From NCBI GenBank assembly GCA_030145625.1, contig JAQYVF010000033.1, forward strand, positions 1-45,167: a stretch of DNA of 45,167 nucleotides, given 5' to 3'. Positions 33,153 through 41,217 of the stretch are shown one piece after another (position 1 is the first letter of the stretch; each line of letters opens with the position of its first letter). The notes beneath the pieces were generated by a model. The model saw only the letters and a program-made list of their open reading frames with translations. It was not told the origin of the DNA and made no database searches. Both the position numbers and the translations under genes were made by a program. This DNA comes from Desulfocapsa sp. (GTDB lineage Bacteria; Desulfobacterota; Desulfobulbia; Desulfobulbales; Desulfocapsaceae).

Positions 33153-34523
33153 ATGAGAAAACAGATACTCATCATAGATGACGAGATTTCCATCCAGCAG
33201 ACCCTCTCCGCCATTCTTGAGGATGAAGGATTCAGTCCCCTCTGCGCCTCATCGGCCGAAGAGGGCATGGAGATTCTTGAAGAAAAAAATGTTGACCTTA
33301 TCCTTCTGGATATCTGGCTTGGGGATAACATGGACGGCATGACCGCTCTGGAAAAAATCAAAGAGCGCCACTCACTGCCCGTGATCATGATTTCCGGTCA
33401 CGGCACCATTGAAACAGCAGTTCAGGCCACACGAAAGGGAGCATTTGATTTCATAGAAAAACCGCTTTCCTATGACAAGATCATCCTGGCCATCAGCAAC
33501 GGCCTCCGCTTTGCTCAGCTGGAACAAGAAAACAAAATCCTGCGCTCCAAGACCAAAAAGCCTACCCAACTCACCGGGGATTCCCCTGTCATCTGCGAAC
33601 TACGGGCCCAGATCGAACGAGTGGCCCCAACAGAAGCCTGGGTCCTGATCCGAGGCGATCATGGTACCGGCAAAGAGCTGGTGGCACAATCCATCCATCA
33701 TCAATCACTCGCCAGTAACAAACCCATGGTTGAGGTCAACTGTGCGGCAATCCCTGAAGAACTCATCGAATCAGAACTTTTCGGACATGAGAAGGGCTCC
33801 TTTACCGGGGCGCACAGCTCCAAACGTGGAAAATTTGATCAGGCAGACGGCGGCATACTCTTTCTTGACGAAATCGGTGATATGAGCCTGAAGACCCAGG
33901 CCAAGATCCTCAGGATTCTCCAGGAGCAGAAATTTGAACGAGTGGGCGGCCATAAAACCATTTCAGTCAATGTCCGGGTCCTTGCCGCCACCAATAAGAA
34001 CCTGGAAGAAGAAATCGAAAAAGGAAATTTCCGCGCCGATCTCTTCTGGCGACTCAACGTGGTTCCCATTCATGTTCCCAGCTTAATGGAACGCCTGGAG
34101 GACATCCCCGTTCTGGTGGAAGATCTCATGGCCGGTCTCAGTAGTAAAGGCTTAAGAAACAAAAAGTTTTTCAAGGGCGCTCTGGATGTAATGCTCCGCC
34201 ATCCTTGGCCGGGTAATGTCCGTGAACTGAAAAATTTTGTCGAACGAATGGCCATCATGTGCCCAGCAGATACCATCACCGGCGAGGAAGTCTCGCTCTT
34301 TCTCAGTCCAACGACTGGTGTCAGTCCATTGACCGAGCGTTCCGACACCCGGCAAGCTTATCAGGCAAGAAGTTTCAAAGAGGCAAAAAGATGCTTCGAG
34401 CAGGAGTATCTGCAACAAAAACTCAATGAAAATAACGGCAACATTTCACAAACGGCCGAACAGGTCGGCATGGAACGAAGCCACCTGCATAAAAAACTCA
34501 AAACCCTGGAGATTGTGAACTAA
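33153..34523 (+). CDS. ntrX: NtrX-type sigma-54 response regulator
   Basis: The start ATG at 33153 gives 456 residues; the frame is open upstream but that part overlaps the kinase gene. A receiver domain has acidic D9/D10 and the phosphoacceptor D53, K103 in FIEKPLS; the AAA+ domain has Walker A GDHGTGKE (168-175) and the sigma-54 contact loop GSFTGA (215-220), plus FLDEIGDM; a Fis-type helix-turn-helix closes the protein ([21 protein letters not shown]). The intact GxFTGA loop indicates a true sigma-54 activator. It is cotranscribed with ntrY. No clear -24/-12 promoter was found near its neighbours. Confidence 0.94.
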   Translation: MRKQILIIDDEISIQQTLSAILEDEGFSPLCASSAEEGMEILEEKNVDLILLDIWLGDNMDGMTALEKIKERHSLPVIMISGHGTIETAVQATRKGAFDFIEKPLSYDKIILAISNGLRFAQLEQENKILRSKTKKPTQLTGDSPVICELRAQIERVAPTEAWVLIRGDHGTGKELVAQSIHHQSLASNKPMVEVNCAAIPEELIESELFGHEKGSFTGAHSSKRGKFDQADGGILFLDEIGDMSLKTQAKILRILQEQKFERVGGHKTISVNVRVLAATNKNLEEEIEKGNFRADLFWRLNVVPIHVPSLMERLEDIPVLVEDLMAGLSSKGLRNKKFFKGALDVMLRHPWPGNVRELKNFVERMAIMCPADTITGEEVSLFLSPTTGVSPLTERSDTRQAYQARSFKEAKRCFEQEYLQQKLNENNGNISQTAEQVGMERSHLHKKLKTLEIVN

Positions 34524-34590
34524 GGAACTCATCACTTCTCATAACAAATTTTTAAAATATTCAAAATTGCTACCCTTAAAGGAGTATCCC

Positions 34591-35565
34591 ATGGTCTTCC
34601 CCGAATATCGTCCCCGTCGACTTCGTAAGAATGAATCTCTCCGTGCCCTGATCCGCGAGACCCACCTGTCACCATCACAGTTTGTCTATCCCCTCTTTAT
34701 TATGCCCGGTAAAAAGAAACGAGAAGAAATCTCGTCCATGCCGGGAGTCTTTCGCTTCAGTGTGGATCAGTTGGCAAAAGAAGCAAAAGAGTGCATGAAA
34801 CTAGGAGTGAATTCCGTTATCCTTTTTGGCCTGCCTGAAAAGAAAGACGCCATGGGCACCGGTGCCCACGCCAAAGACGGCATCATCCAGAGAGGGATTA
34901 AGGAACTAAAAAACAAGGTTCCCGAACTCACCGTCATCACCGATGTCTGCCTCTGCGAATACACCGATCACGGGCATTGCGGCTGTCTGATCGGCGACAC
35001 CGTTGATAATGACGCCACCCTGGAGATCCTGGCCAAGACGGCCCTCTCCCATGCTCAGGCCGGCGCCGACATGGTTGCCCCCTCAGATATGATGGACGGC
35101 CGGGTAGCAGAAATACGGGCAGTCCTTGATGAAAACAACTTTGACATGATTCCTATCATGTCCTACGCCGTAAAATACGCCTCTGCCTTCTACGGACCAT
35201 TTCGGGATGCAGCTGACTGCGCCCCCCAGTTCGGAGACAGACGAAGTTACCAGATGGACCCGGCAAACTCCCGGGAAGCGATGCGTGAGGCCACCCTTGA
35301 TGTGGAGGAAGGAGCAGACATCCTCATGGTCAAACCGGCGGTTGCCTACCTTGACATCATCAGTCGCCTCAAGGATGAATTCGACCTCCCCATTGCCGCC
35401 TATCACGTGAGTGGTGAGTACGCCATGATAAAAGCTGCTGCAGAAAAAGGATGGATAGACGGTGACCGGGCCATGGCCGAGACCCTGCTCTCCATTAAAC
35501 GTGCCGGAGCAGATATTATCATCACCTACTTTGCCAAGGATATGGCCAGGCTGCTACAGAAGTAA
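34591..35565 (+). CDS. hemB: Delta-aminolevulinic acid dehydratase (porphobilinogen synthase)
   Basis: HemB condenses two 5-aminolevulinate molecules to porphobilinogen for heme, siroheme and cobalamin. ATG 34591 was chosen because AAAGGAG lies six bases upstream; the open frame begins eight codons earlier. The 324-residue protein has the zinc cysteines C120, C122 and C130 in [14 protein letters not shown], lysine K195 in [14 protein letters not shown] and the Schiff-base lysine K248 in MVKPA. It lies 67 bases after ntrX and may partly share that transcript. Cobalamin supply links it logically to the B12-dependent nrdJ downstream. Confidence 0.97.
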   Translation: MVFPEYRPRRLRKNESLRALIRETHLSPSQFVYPLFIMPGKKKREEISSMPGVFRFSVDQLAKEAKECMKLGVNSVILFGLPEKKDAMGTGAHAKDGIIQRGIKELKNKVPELTVITDVCLCEYTDHGHCGCLIGDTVDNDATLEILAKTALSHAQAGADMVAPSDMMDGRVAEIRAVLDENNFDMIPIMSYAVKYASAFYGPFRDAADCAPQFGDRRSYQMDPANSREAMREATLDVEEGADILMVKPAVAYLDIISRLKDEFDLPIAAYHVSGEYAMIKAAAEKGWIDGDRAMAETLLSIKRAGADIIITYFAKDMARLLQK

Positions 35566-35599
35566 CGTTGTCAACATTTTAATTGAAAATATACCACTA

Positions 35600-35753
35600 A
35601 CACTCAGTTTCAACTCATGTTAGAGGCTTAAGACATGGACTGATTTTATTTTTCCTTCAATTAGCCGGGAGACAGAATGTCTTTTCACAAAAAACGCGAA
35701 AAAAATTCAATCTGTCTCCCGGCTCGCAACATCAGTTGAAACCGGCTGAGTTA
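35600..35753. repeat. Large nested inverted repeat between hemB and yqeY
   Basis: An inner perfect 14-bp pair, AGCCGGGAGACAGA (35663-35676) with TCTGTCTCCCGGCT (35711-35724), is nested inside an outer pair: CTCAGTTTCAACT (35603-35615) with AGTTGAAAC-CGG-CTGAG (35734-35750), the latter carrying a three-base bulge. The outer arm can be lengthened by TAA/TTA. The 34-base loop of the inner stem has a small TTTTC/GAAAA dyad. No T-run follows, so it is not a standard terminator. It fills most of the gap after hemB. It may be a MITE-like element or a structured RNA. Confidence 0.7.
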
Positions 35754-35787
35754 CAATGGTAATCAGAAAAAATATGGTGCTCGAAAT

Positions 35788-36201
35788 ATGAATGTAAAAG
35801 AACTACGCAAGACCATGATGCTGTCAAAGAAGACAGACATGGAAAAATCTACAATATTAGCCATGCTCCTGGACGCTGCCCAGAAACTCGCCAAGACGGA
35901 TGGAAATAGAGAAGTCGAAGAAAAAGATATCCTCGCTGCGGCAAAAAGAGAACTGAAGATGGCTCACCAGTCACAGGAGGCTGGGATTGATATAGGTAAT
36001 TCCATAGAAATCCTGGAAGTATTTCTGCCAAAGACCAAAAGTCCGGAAGAAACTAAGGCCATAGTTGAAGCCCTGGTAGCGACCCTGCCGGAAAAAAATC
36101 CCAAGCTCATGGGCATGGTCATGGGGAATCTGAAAAAGGAATATGGCGATCAGATAGATATGGGAATTGCTTCGCAGATGGTCAAGGAGGCACTCATTTA
36201 A
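35788..36201 (+). CDS. YqeY/GatB-domain protein
   Basis: A 137-residue helical protein of the YqeY family, related to the tRNA-binding tail domain of GatB/GatE amidotransferases. The visible pattern is a helical amino part, EEKDILAAAKRELKMAHQSQEAG, IEILEVFLPKTKSPEETKAIVEAL and LMGMVMGNLKKEYGDQIDMGIASQMVKEAL. The stand-alone proteins have no firmly established role. No strong ribosome binding site is visible. The gene is followed by a strong terminator, so it ends the hemB-side transcript. Confidence 0.82.
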   Translation: MNVKELRKTMMLSKKTDMEKSTILAMLLDAAQKLAKTDGNREVEEKDILAAAKRELKMAHQSQEAGIDIGNSIEILEVFLPKTKSPEETKAIVEALVATLPEKNPKLMGMVMGNLKKEYGDQIDMGIASQMVKEALI

Positions 36202-36226
36202 GGCCACCTGAAAAGAATTTCTCTAC

Positions 36227-36267
36227 AAACAGAAAAAGGAGCCCTGACTGGACTCCTTTTTCTGTTT
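36227..36267. terminator. Strong bidirectional intrinsic terminator
   Basis: AAACAGAAAAAGGAG (36227-36241) and CTCCTTTTTCTGTTT (36253-36267) form a perfect 15-bp stem around an 11-base loop; A- and T-rich lower arms supply a U-rich transcript end in both directions. It lies between the convergent yqeY gene and the small gene at 36304. Confidence 0.85.
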
Positions 36268-36303
36268 GATACTCTTATGACCACCTTATGTTATAAAATT
36301 ACT

Positions 36304-36585
36304 TCAAGCCATGATATTGATCTTCCCGGACGGGAGAAAGGAATCCCTGTTCTCGCCGTCTGCAGGTGATGTCCCATTGGCCTCCGCTTCGCTGCCAACA
36401 GGTGAAACATTTTTCGCCAGGGCCAATGACTGCGGGGAAAGCGAAGTGACATCACTGGAAAAAGAGCTGCTCTGTTGACTAACCTCCGACCTATCTTCCT
36501 GCCGGTCTGCAGCACTGTTTTCATAGCTCTGCCGTACCTGATTAGCTACTGCCGCTGCCCCTTGAGCTGCTACTTGTCCTATCAT
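36304..36585 (-). CDS. Small serine-rich hypothetical protein
   Basis: A 93-residue protein starting MIGQVAAQGAAAVANQVRQ, with a serine- and glutamate-rich middle (SEVSQQSSSFSSDVTSLSPQSLALAKN) and no signal peptide or membrane segment. GAGG lies seven bases before the ATG, and a GTG one codon earlier is an alternative. The phrase SLSPQSLALAKN recalls short motifs in small flagellar or motility-related proteins, but this similarity is weak and I do not assign a function. It is convergent with yqeY. Confidence 0.55.
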   Translation of the reverse strand: MIGQVAAQGAAAVANQVRQSYENSAADRQEDRSEVSQQSSSFSSDVTSLSPQSLALAKNVSPVGSEAEANGTSPADGENRDSFLPSGKINIMA

Positions 36586-36630
36586 CACTCCACCTCAATA
36601 CTACATCTGCCGTTTAGTTGAGAACTATTT

Positions 36631-37053
36631 TCATTTACCGTAAAGCAGATTCAATCGAATGGCAAGACGTTGCTGAAAATTGATTATTTTCCTGCGCAAA
36701 GTCGAACTACCGAGCCAAAGCAAGATTACACAGAAGGCTCCTGCCGTATCAGCTAGGAGATCCAGGCCACTCACAGAACGGAGTGGAATAAAGGATTGAT
36801 GATATTCATCACTTAGCCCGTAGAAAAGGCAGAACACTATTGTTTGTACAGCAACACGTCGAGGGTTCTGTAGTCCGTCTTGAGCAAAACACCAAAGAAC
36901 ACTCAGGGCCAGAGCCCCGTATGCTAACATGTGCGCAATCTTGTCCGCACCCGGAAAGGAGGGAAGAGAGAGGCTGTCTCCACTTTGATGAGAGAACAAA
37001 AAAATAGTCCCCATGACCAGAGTCATAGGGACTATTCGTAACAATAAACTCAC
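36631..37053 (-). CDS. VanZ-family membrane protein
   Basis: A 140-residue protein with VanZ features: a first helix ending MTLVMGTIFLFSHQSGDSL, then GADKIAHMLAYGALALSVLW, a third helix (VFCLFYGLSDEYHQSFIPLRSVSGLDLLADTAGAF) with the conserved DExHQ-type segment, and a fourth helix. The function of VanZ-like proteins in non-resistant bacteria is unknown; vancomycin resistance should not be inferred. GTG 37053 was chosen because AAGG lies nine bases upstream. The frame is open for 49 more codons to 37200, but that part lies in the dispersed repeat copy B. Confidence 0.75.
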   Translation of the reverse strand: MSLLLRIVPMTLVMGTIFLFSHQSGDSLSLPSFPGADKIAHMLAYGALALSVLWCFAQDGLQNPRRVAVQTIVFCLFYGLSDEYHQSFIPLRSVSGLDLLADTAGAFCVILLWLGSSTLRRKIINFQQRLAIRLNLLYGK

Positions 37054-37055
37054 AA

Positions 37056-37198
37056 TAGGGTACCTTGAAAAATTAGAATTTTCGTTCAAAATCGAGGCAT
37101 GAGAAAAATTTAACCGCAGGCATAAATTTGATATTCCGAGGATAAAACTTTTATCATAACGAAGAGTTTGGGCGAAAAGGCAATTTTGCAAGGTGGCC
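37056..37198 (-). repeat. Dispersed intergenic repeat, short copy B
   Basis: Read on the minus strand, it runs from GGCCACCTTGCAAAATTGCC through a hairpin GATAAAAGTTTTATC to AATTTTTCAAGGTACCCTA and matches copy A at 21360-21550 (opposite orientation in the window) apart from scattered substitutions and copy A's 48-base addition. Its last bases, AAGG, serve as the probable ribosome binding site of the VanZ gene. It fills nearly all of the space between the SEC-C and VanZ genes. Confidence 0.85.
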
Positions 37199-37205
37199 AA
37201 TAAAA

Positions 37206-37730
37206 TCAGACAGCCTGCTCCTCTGTTTCCGGATTCACATGAACTCGATTGAGAAGTTCACTGGAAAATCTCTTTTTGATCCGTTTGATAGATGCACTGA
37301 TCTCCTTACTGGGATAGCTCTCCATTACAACCTTGGACTTATCACTATAGCCGGTAAGCTCAAACTGCTTATTGCTCAAATCAAAGGTATGGCTCCAGTT
37401 GATCTCAATGGTCTCGGGATTCTCATCAATGGGAATTTCCAGAGCTTCACCTTCCCGGGAAAGCTGAACTGCGTCGGACTCGGTGATCTCCAACAGCCAG
37501 GAATCGCCCTCCTCAGTTGCCATGAGAATAAAGACCCCAAGCTCTTTAATCTTCTGTCTTTTTTCCTTTGCTGTCTGCTGAATGGCTTCAATTTCACTGA
37601 GCAGAGAGAGCTTAAATGTGGCTTCAGGGCTGGTTGGAGTTATTCCTGCCTGCTCTTTCAGCAGACAGCAATGTTTAAATTTTCTCCCGGAGCCGCAAGG
37701 ACACTGCTCATTTCTTCCTATCTTTCCCAT
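37206..37730 (-). CDS. SEC-C motif protein
   Basis: The 174-residue protein opens with a SEC-C zinc-binding motif, [13 protein letters not shown] (10-22), similar to that at the end of SecA, followed by a coiled-coil-like region ([27 protein letters not shown]) and a mixed alpha/beta domain. In SecA, this motif contacts SecB and lipid; stand-alone SEC-C proteins have no settled role but probably bind zinc. The carboxy-terminal [19 protein letters not shown] looks basic. It lies 45 bases after nrdJ on the same strand. Confidence 0.8.
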   Translation of the reverse strand: MGKIGRNEQCPCGSGRKFKHCCLLKEQAGITPTSPEATFKLSLLSEIEAIQQTAKEKRQKIKELGVFILMATEEGDSWLLEITESDAVQLSREGEALEIPIDENPETIEINWSHTFDLSNKQFELTGYSDKSKVVMESYPSKEISASIKRIKKRFSSELLNRVHVNPETEEQAV

Positions 37731-37775
37731 AACTTCATCTCAACCTATATATCACGCCTTTTGCGTGTTTTCACA

Positions 37776-39950
37776 TTACGAGCACTTACTGTATCCACAG
37801 TCATGACACGTCTCACACCCCTCTTCAAAGACCAGGGTGCCGGAACACTCTGGACAGGAGGAAGCAAAGCCATGCTGGGTTCCTGCCATAAAAGATTTGA
37901 ACAATTTACTCAATTGAGCGGGAAGGTCAAGCATATGTCCACTGGAACGATCAAGTTGTTTAATAATTTCCGATGCCGGTATGTTAAAACGCAGGGCAAG
38001 GGAGACCAGACGACAGGTGGTGGTCCACATGGTTGACTTATCTTTAAGATCCACTCGGTTATCAAAGGGAAATTTCGCAAAGACCTCCATGGGTTGCTCA
38101 TTCTCGTCGAAACATACAATGATATAAACCGACTTCTGATCCTGATCTTTCACCCGATAGCGCTTGGCACTGAGAGTATCCGGCAGATTTCTTTTCACCA
38201 CCCCGGCAGTGGAAACCGTGGCGGTCTGTTCTTCCTTCTCCGAGCTTTCCTTCGTGTTCAGAACCTGTGAATCTCTGGACCCATCGCGGTACACGGTGAG
38301 TCCCTTGCATCCCAGTTTGTACCCAAGGAGATAGGAAAGCTTCACCTCATCACGGCCGGCATTGTTGGGCAGATTGATGGTTTTGGAGATGGAGGAATCC
38401 ACCCCGTTCTGCTGCAGGATGCCCTGCATCCGGATATGATCTTCGGGTTGCACATCCTGAGCCGTACGAAACACCTCCTGCCATTCCTCTGGAATCTCCT
38501 CATGGCCAATGACCGTACCGCTGTCCGCCACCTTAGTCATGAGCTCCTCTGAATAAAAACCTTCGGTCCTGGCTATCTGTTCAAAATGCTTATTGACCAG
38601 AATAAGACGGTCTCCATCCATCACATTTTTGACCATGACAATGGAAAAATAAGGCTCACAACCTGAGGCGCAGTCGGCAATCATGGACACCGTTCCCGTG
38701 GGCTGGATGGAAGTCAAGGCCGCATTTCTCCGAGCAGGATACTCGTTGACAGTAGAGTCGTATGCAGGAAAAGCCCCCTTTTCCTCTGCCAGTTCAATCG
38801 ATCGTTCTTCAGCTTTATCACGAACAAAACGCATAACCTCTGCAGCCTGATTGCGCCCCTCTTCACTCCCGTAAGGCAGGCCAAGCTGAATAAGCATATC
38901 ATGCATCCCCATGATCCCCATTCCTATCTTCCTGGTCTTCAAGGTCATCTCTTTGATTTCAGGGATGGGAAAACGATTACAGTCAATCACATTATCAAGA
39001 AAGGCGGTAGCCACACGGACAACCCCTTCCATTCGCTCATAGTCCACTGCCCCATCTTTGACAAAATTACCAAGATTCAGTGATCCCAGGTTGCAGCTCT
39101 CATAGGGAAGCAGCCACTGCTCGCCACATGGGTTGGTGGCCTCAAAATCACCAAGCTGAGGAGTCATATTATCTTTGTTGGCGGTGTCGATAAAAAGGAC
39201 CCCGGGTTCTCCATTGTGCCAGGCCAGATCAATAATCTTTTCAAAGACGGAGCGGGCATCAAGACTATCGATCTCCTCTCCGGTAGATGGCTCAATCAAC
39301 AAGTACTCACTGCCCTCCTCCACTGCCTGCATGAAGGCATCCGTCATAGCCACACTGAAATTGAAATTATTAAATTTCTCCTGGTCTTCTTTGGCACTGA
39401 TAAAATCCATGATATCGGGATGATCAATCCTCAGCACACCCATGTTAGCACCCCGCCGTTTGCCACCCTGCTTGATGGTCTCGGTGGCGGCATCAAAAAC
39501 CGCGGCAAAAGAGAGGGGGCCCGAGGCCACTCCCTGAGTGGAACGAACAGATGCATTTTTAGAGCGAAGCCGAGAAAAGGAATAACCGGTACCGCCTCCG
39601 GTTTTATGCACCAGAGCGCCGTTACGAATGGCCGTGAAAATTCCGTCCATAGAGTCTTCCACCGGCAGGACAAAACAGGCAGACAGCTGCCCAAGATCTG
39701 TCCCTGCATTCATCAAGCAGGGAGAATTGGGTAAAAAATCCAAATGATATATCATCCGAAAAAAAGACTCCCGTAGGGCCTCATACTGGTCACTGTCCCG
39801 ATCCACCTCAGCCACAGCATTACTGACCCGACGACAGAGAGACTCCCAAGTCTCAACAGTTTCACCATTATCATCTTTTAGGTAGTAGCGCCTGGCAAGT
39901 ACTGTTTCGGCAGTCTGGGTCAATACCTGTTTGGTCAAATTGGGAGTCAT
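37776..39950 (-). CDS. nrdJ: Adenosylcobalamin-dependent (class II) ribonucleotide reductase
   Basis: NrdJ reduces ribonucleotides to deoxyribonucleotides using adenosylcobalamin to form the thiyl radical, so it needs no oxygen. The ATG at 39950 is preceded by GAGG nine bases upstream; an ATG at 39965 has none. From that start (724 residues), C92 is in LSACFVLPV, the radical-site C275 and E277 are in NPCGEQWLLPYESCNLG (273-289), and IQPTGTVSMIADCASGCEP is a class II block. The carboxy end has a TSCPD-type region and a zinc ribbon (CPECSG, CETCHDCGYSKCS), which reduces the active site in this subclass. Two NrdR-like boxes control its promoter. Confidence 0.95.
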   Translation of the reverse strand: MTPNLTKQVLTQTAETVLARRYYLKDDNGETVETWESLCRRVSNAVAEVDRDSDQYEALRESFFRMIYHLDFLPNSPCLMNAGTDLGQLSACFVLPVEDSMDGIFTAIRNGALVHKTGGGTGYSFSRLRSKNASVRSTQGVASGPLSFAAVFDAATETIKQGGKRRGANMGVLRIDHPDIMDFISAKEDQEKFNNFNFSVAMTDAFMQAVEEGSEYLLIEPSTGEEIDSLDARSVFEKIIDLAWHNGEPGVLFIDTANKDNMTPQLGDFEATNPCGEQWLLPYESCNLGSLNLGNFVKDGAVDYERMEGVVRVATAFLDNVIDCNRFPIPEIKEMTLKTRKIGMGIMGMHDMLIQLGLPYGSEEGRNQAAEVMRFVRDKAEERSIELAEEKGAFPAYDSTVNEYPARRNAALTSIQPTGTVSMIADCASGCEPYFSIVMVKNVMDGDRLILVNKHFEQIARTEGFYSEELMTKVADSGTVIGHEEIPEEWQEVFRTAQDVQPEDHIRMQGILQQNGVDSSISKTINLPNNAGRDEVKLSYLLGYKLGCKGLTVYRDGSRDSQVLNTKESSEKEEQTATVSTAGVVKRNLPDTLSAKRYRVKDQDQKSVYIIVCFDENEQPMEVFAKFPFDNRVDLKDKSTMWTTTCRLVSLALRFNIPASEIIKQLDRSSGHMLDLPAQLSKLFKSFMAGTQHGFASSCPECSGTLVFEEGCETCHDCGYSKCS

Positions 39951-40080
39951 ATAGTTTTTCCTCATGGGATATGTTGTGGATAGGGGGTTAAATCAGCTAA
40001 TGATCGACAAGAAAAACGGGCTTTCAATAGGATAGAAAAGCATACAAAACGCCCTTTTCCCGCTTTCGTCAGTTAACATG

Positions 40081-40110
40081 CTTATACACCATACTTATGG
40101 TGCAAAACAA
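40081..40110 (-). promoter_or_regulatory. Putative nrdJ promoter
   Basis: On the minus strand, TTGTTT (40110-40105) as -35, an 18-base spacer and TATAAG (40086-40081) as -10 form a sigma-70-like promoter about 120 bases before the nrdJ start codon. One NrdR-like box fills the spacer almost exactly, and the other lies just upstream of the -35, as expected for a repressor that blocks RNA polymerase. Confidence 0.6.
40086..40102. promoter_or_regulatory. NrdR-like box 1
   Basis: The perfect dyad CACCATA-CT-TATGGTG (40087-40102, preceded by A) resembles the NrdR box consensus ACACWATATATWGWGT, agreeing at about 11 of 16 positions from 40086. It lies in the spacer of the likely nrdJ promoter. NrdR is the ATP/dATP-sensing repressor of ribonucleotide reductase genes. 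Confidence 0.6.
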
Positions 40111-40117
40111 GAACTAT

Positions 40118-40133
40118 CTACAATATATGGTAC
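40118..40133. promoter_or_regulatory. NrdR-like box 2
   Basis: CTACAATATATGGTAC agrees with the NrdR box consensus at about 11 of 16 positions, including the AATATAT core. Its centre is 31 bases (three helical turns) from that of box 1, the spacing typical of paired NrdR boxes, which are bound together on one face of the DNA. Confidence 0.65.
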
Positions 40134-40382
40134 AAAATCACCAAAAAGAAATTTAGAAAATTCTTTAACTCAGGGAAAGATCGTTTGATACAAAGGACTT
40201 CAGGTTTTGGCTTCTTTGATTTTTTTTATTACTCCACAATATACCCCTTCCAGACATCCCTTTTCCCACACGAAACAGACCCAAAATATGACAATAGTTC
40301 TTGACTACTTCCCTGCCGGTGTACAAAGTATAACTTTTCTCTGTCCACTATCACAGCAATCGTCTGAGGAGATACCCCATCA

Positions 40383-41195
40383 ATGAAAACAGTTGAACAA
40401 CGCCTGGAAGAGCATCTTATTACTGCAGAACCTTATTATCTTGTCTCCGGCACAGAAATAGAAATTGCATTATCCGCATACAAAAACGGACTCCCCCTCC
40501 TGTTAAAAGGTCCAACCGGTTGCGGAAAGACGCGTTTCATGCAGTACCTGGCCTGGAAACTACAGCGACCGCTCATCACGGTCTCCTGCCATGACGATCT
40601 CTCCACCAGCGACCTTGTGGGCCGTTACCTAATCCGCTCAGGAGAGGCAGTATGGATTGACGGCCCTCTCACCCTGGCAGTTCGTGCAGGCGCCATCTGC
40701 TACCTCGACGAAATTGTAGAAGCCCGGAAGGATACGACAGTGGTTATTCACCCCCTGGCCGATGACCGCAGAGAACTCCCTGTGGAAAAACTGGGTGAGT
40801 TGCTGACGGCCCCGCCCGAATTCATGATCAGTGTTTCCTACAACCCGGGTTATCAAAGCGTATTAAAGGACCTCAAGCCCTCAACTCGCCAGCGCTTTGT
40901 GGCCATCTCTTTTGACTATCCCCTTCCCGATCAGGAAGTCGAGATTGTATGCCAAGAAGGCGGAGTAGAAAAAGAGCTGGCCCACTCTCTGGTAAAATTG
41001 GCCGGGATGACCCGCAGCCTGAAGGAATCAGGGCTTGCAGAAGGGGCCTCCACCCGTCTCCTCATCCAGGCCGGAAAATTGACACAAGACGGGATCGACA
41101 TCCATACAGCCTGTCGGGTAGCCATCATCGAACCACTGAGTGATGACCCTGAACTCCTGGCAGCCTTACAAGAAATGGTCAGCTCCATATTCTGA
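40383..41195 (+). CDS. MoxR-type AAA+ ATPase, CbbQ/NirQ/NorQ family
   Basis: A 270-residue AAA+ ATPase with Walker A GPTGCGKT (43-50), Walker B ICYLDE (105-110), a sensor region MISVSYNPGYQ and an arginine finger region STRQRF. The composition and carboxy-terminal domain match CbbQ, NirQ and NorQ, which remodel metalloenzymes (Rubisco, nitrite or nitric oxide reductase) together with a VWA-domain partner. The partner follows 22 bases downstream. None of those client enzymes is encoded in the window. A GAGGAG lies about 11 bases before the ATG. Confidence 0.88.
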   Translation: MKTVEQRLEEHLITAEPYYLVSGTEIEIALSAYKNGLPLLLKGPTGCGKTRFMQYLAWKLQRPLITVSCHDDLSTSDLVGRYLIRSGEAVWIDGPLTLAVRAGAICYLDEIVEARKDTTVVIHPLADDRRELPVEKLGELLTAPPEFMISVSYNPGYQSVLKDLKPSTRQRFVAISFDYPLPDQEVEIVCQEGGVEKELAHSLVKLAGMTRSLKESGLAEGASTRLLIQAGKLTQDGIDIHTACRVAIIEPLSDDPELLAALQEMVSSIF

Positions 41196-41217
41196 AACGT
41201 ACAGGATATCAATACCC

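Larger units (their letters stand above)
39951..40382. promoter_or_regulatory. Divergent nrdJ/cbbQ-like control region
   Basis: The 432-base gap holds the nrdJ promoter and two NrdR-like boxes (annotated separately). The nrdJ leader of roughly 110-125 bases can fold as alternative hairpins (GAAAAG with CTTTTC; AAAAGGGC with GCCCGTTTT). No B12 box or cobalamin riboswitch scaffold was found. The cbbQ-like side has a TTGACT at 40301 and a TATAAC at 40329 that are spaced 22 bases apart, too far to pair with confidence. Confidence 0.6.

Noticed and set aside
37054-37200. Amino-terminal extension of the VanZ ORF
   Set aside because: The extension is entirely dispersed repeat copy B, and a well-placed AAGG favours the GTG at 37053.
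39951-40140. Cobalamin riboswitch ahead of the B12-dependent nrdJ
   Set aside because: I looked for a B12-box-like segment and the long multi-stem scaffold and found neither; the leader is only about 120 bases.
40301-40334. Sigma-70 promoter for the CbbQ-like gene (TTGACT ... TATAAC)
   Set aside because: The spacer is 22 bases, too long; the individual hexamers may be chance matches.
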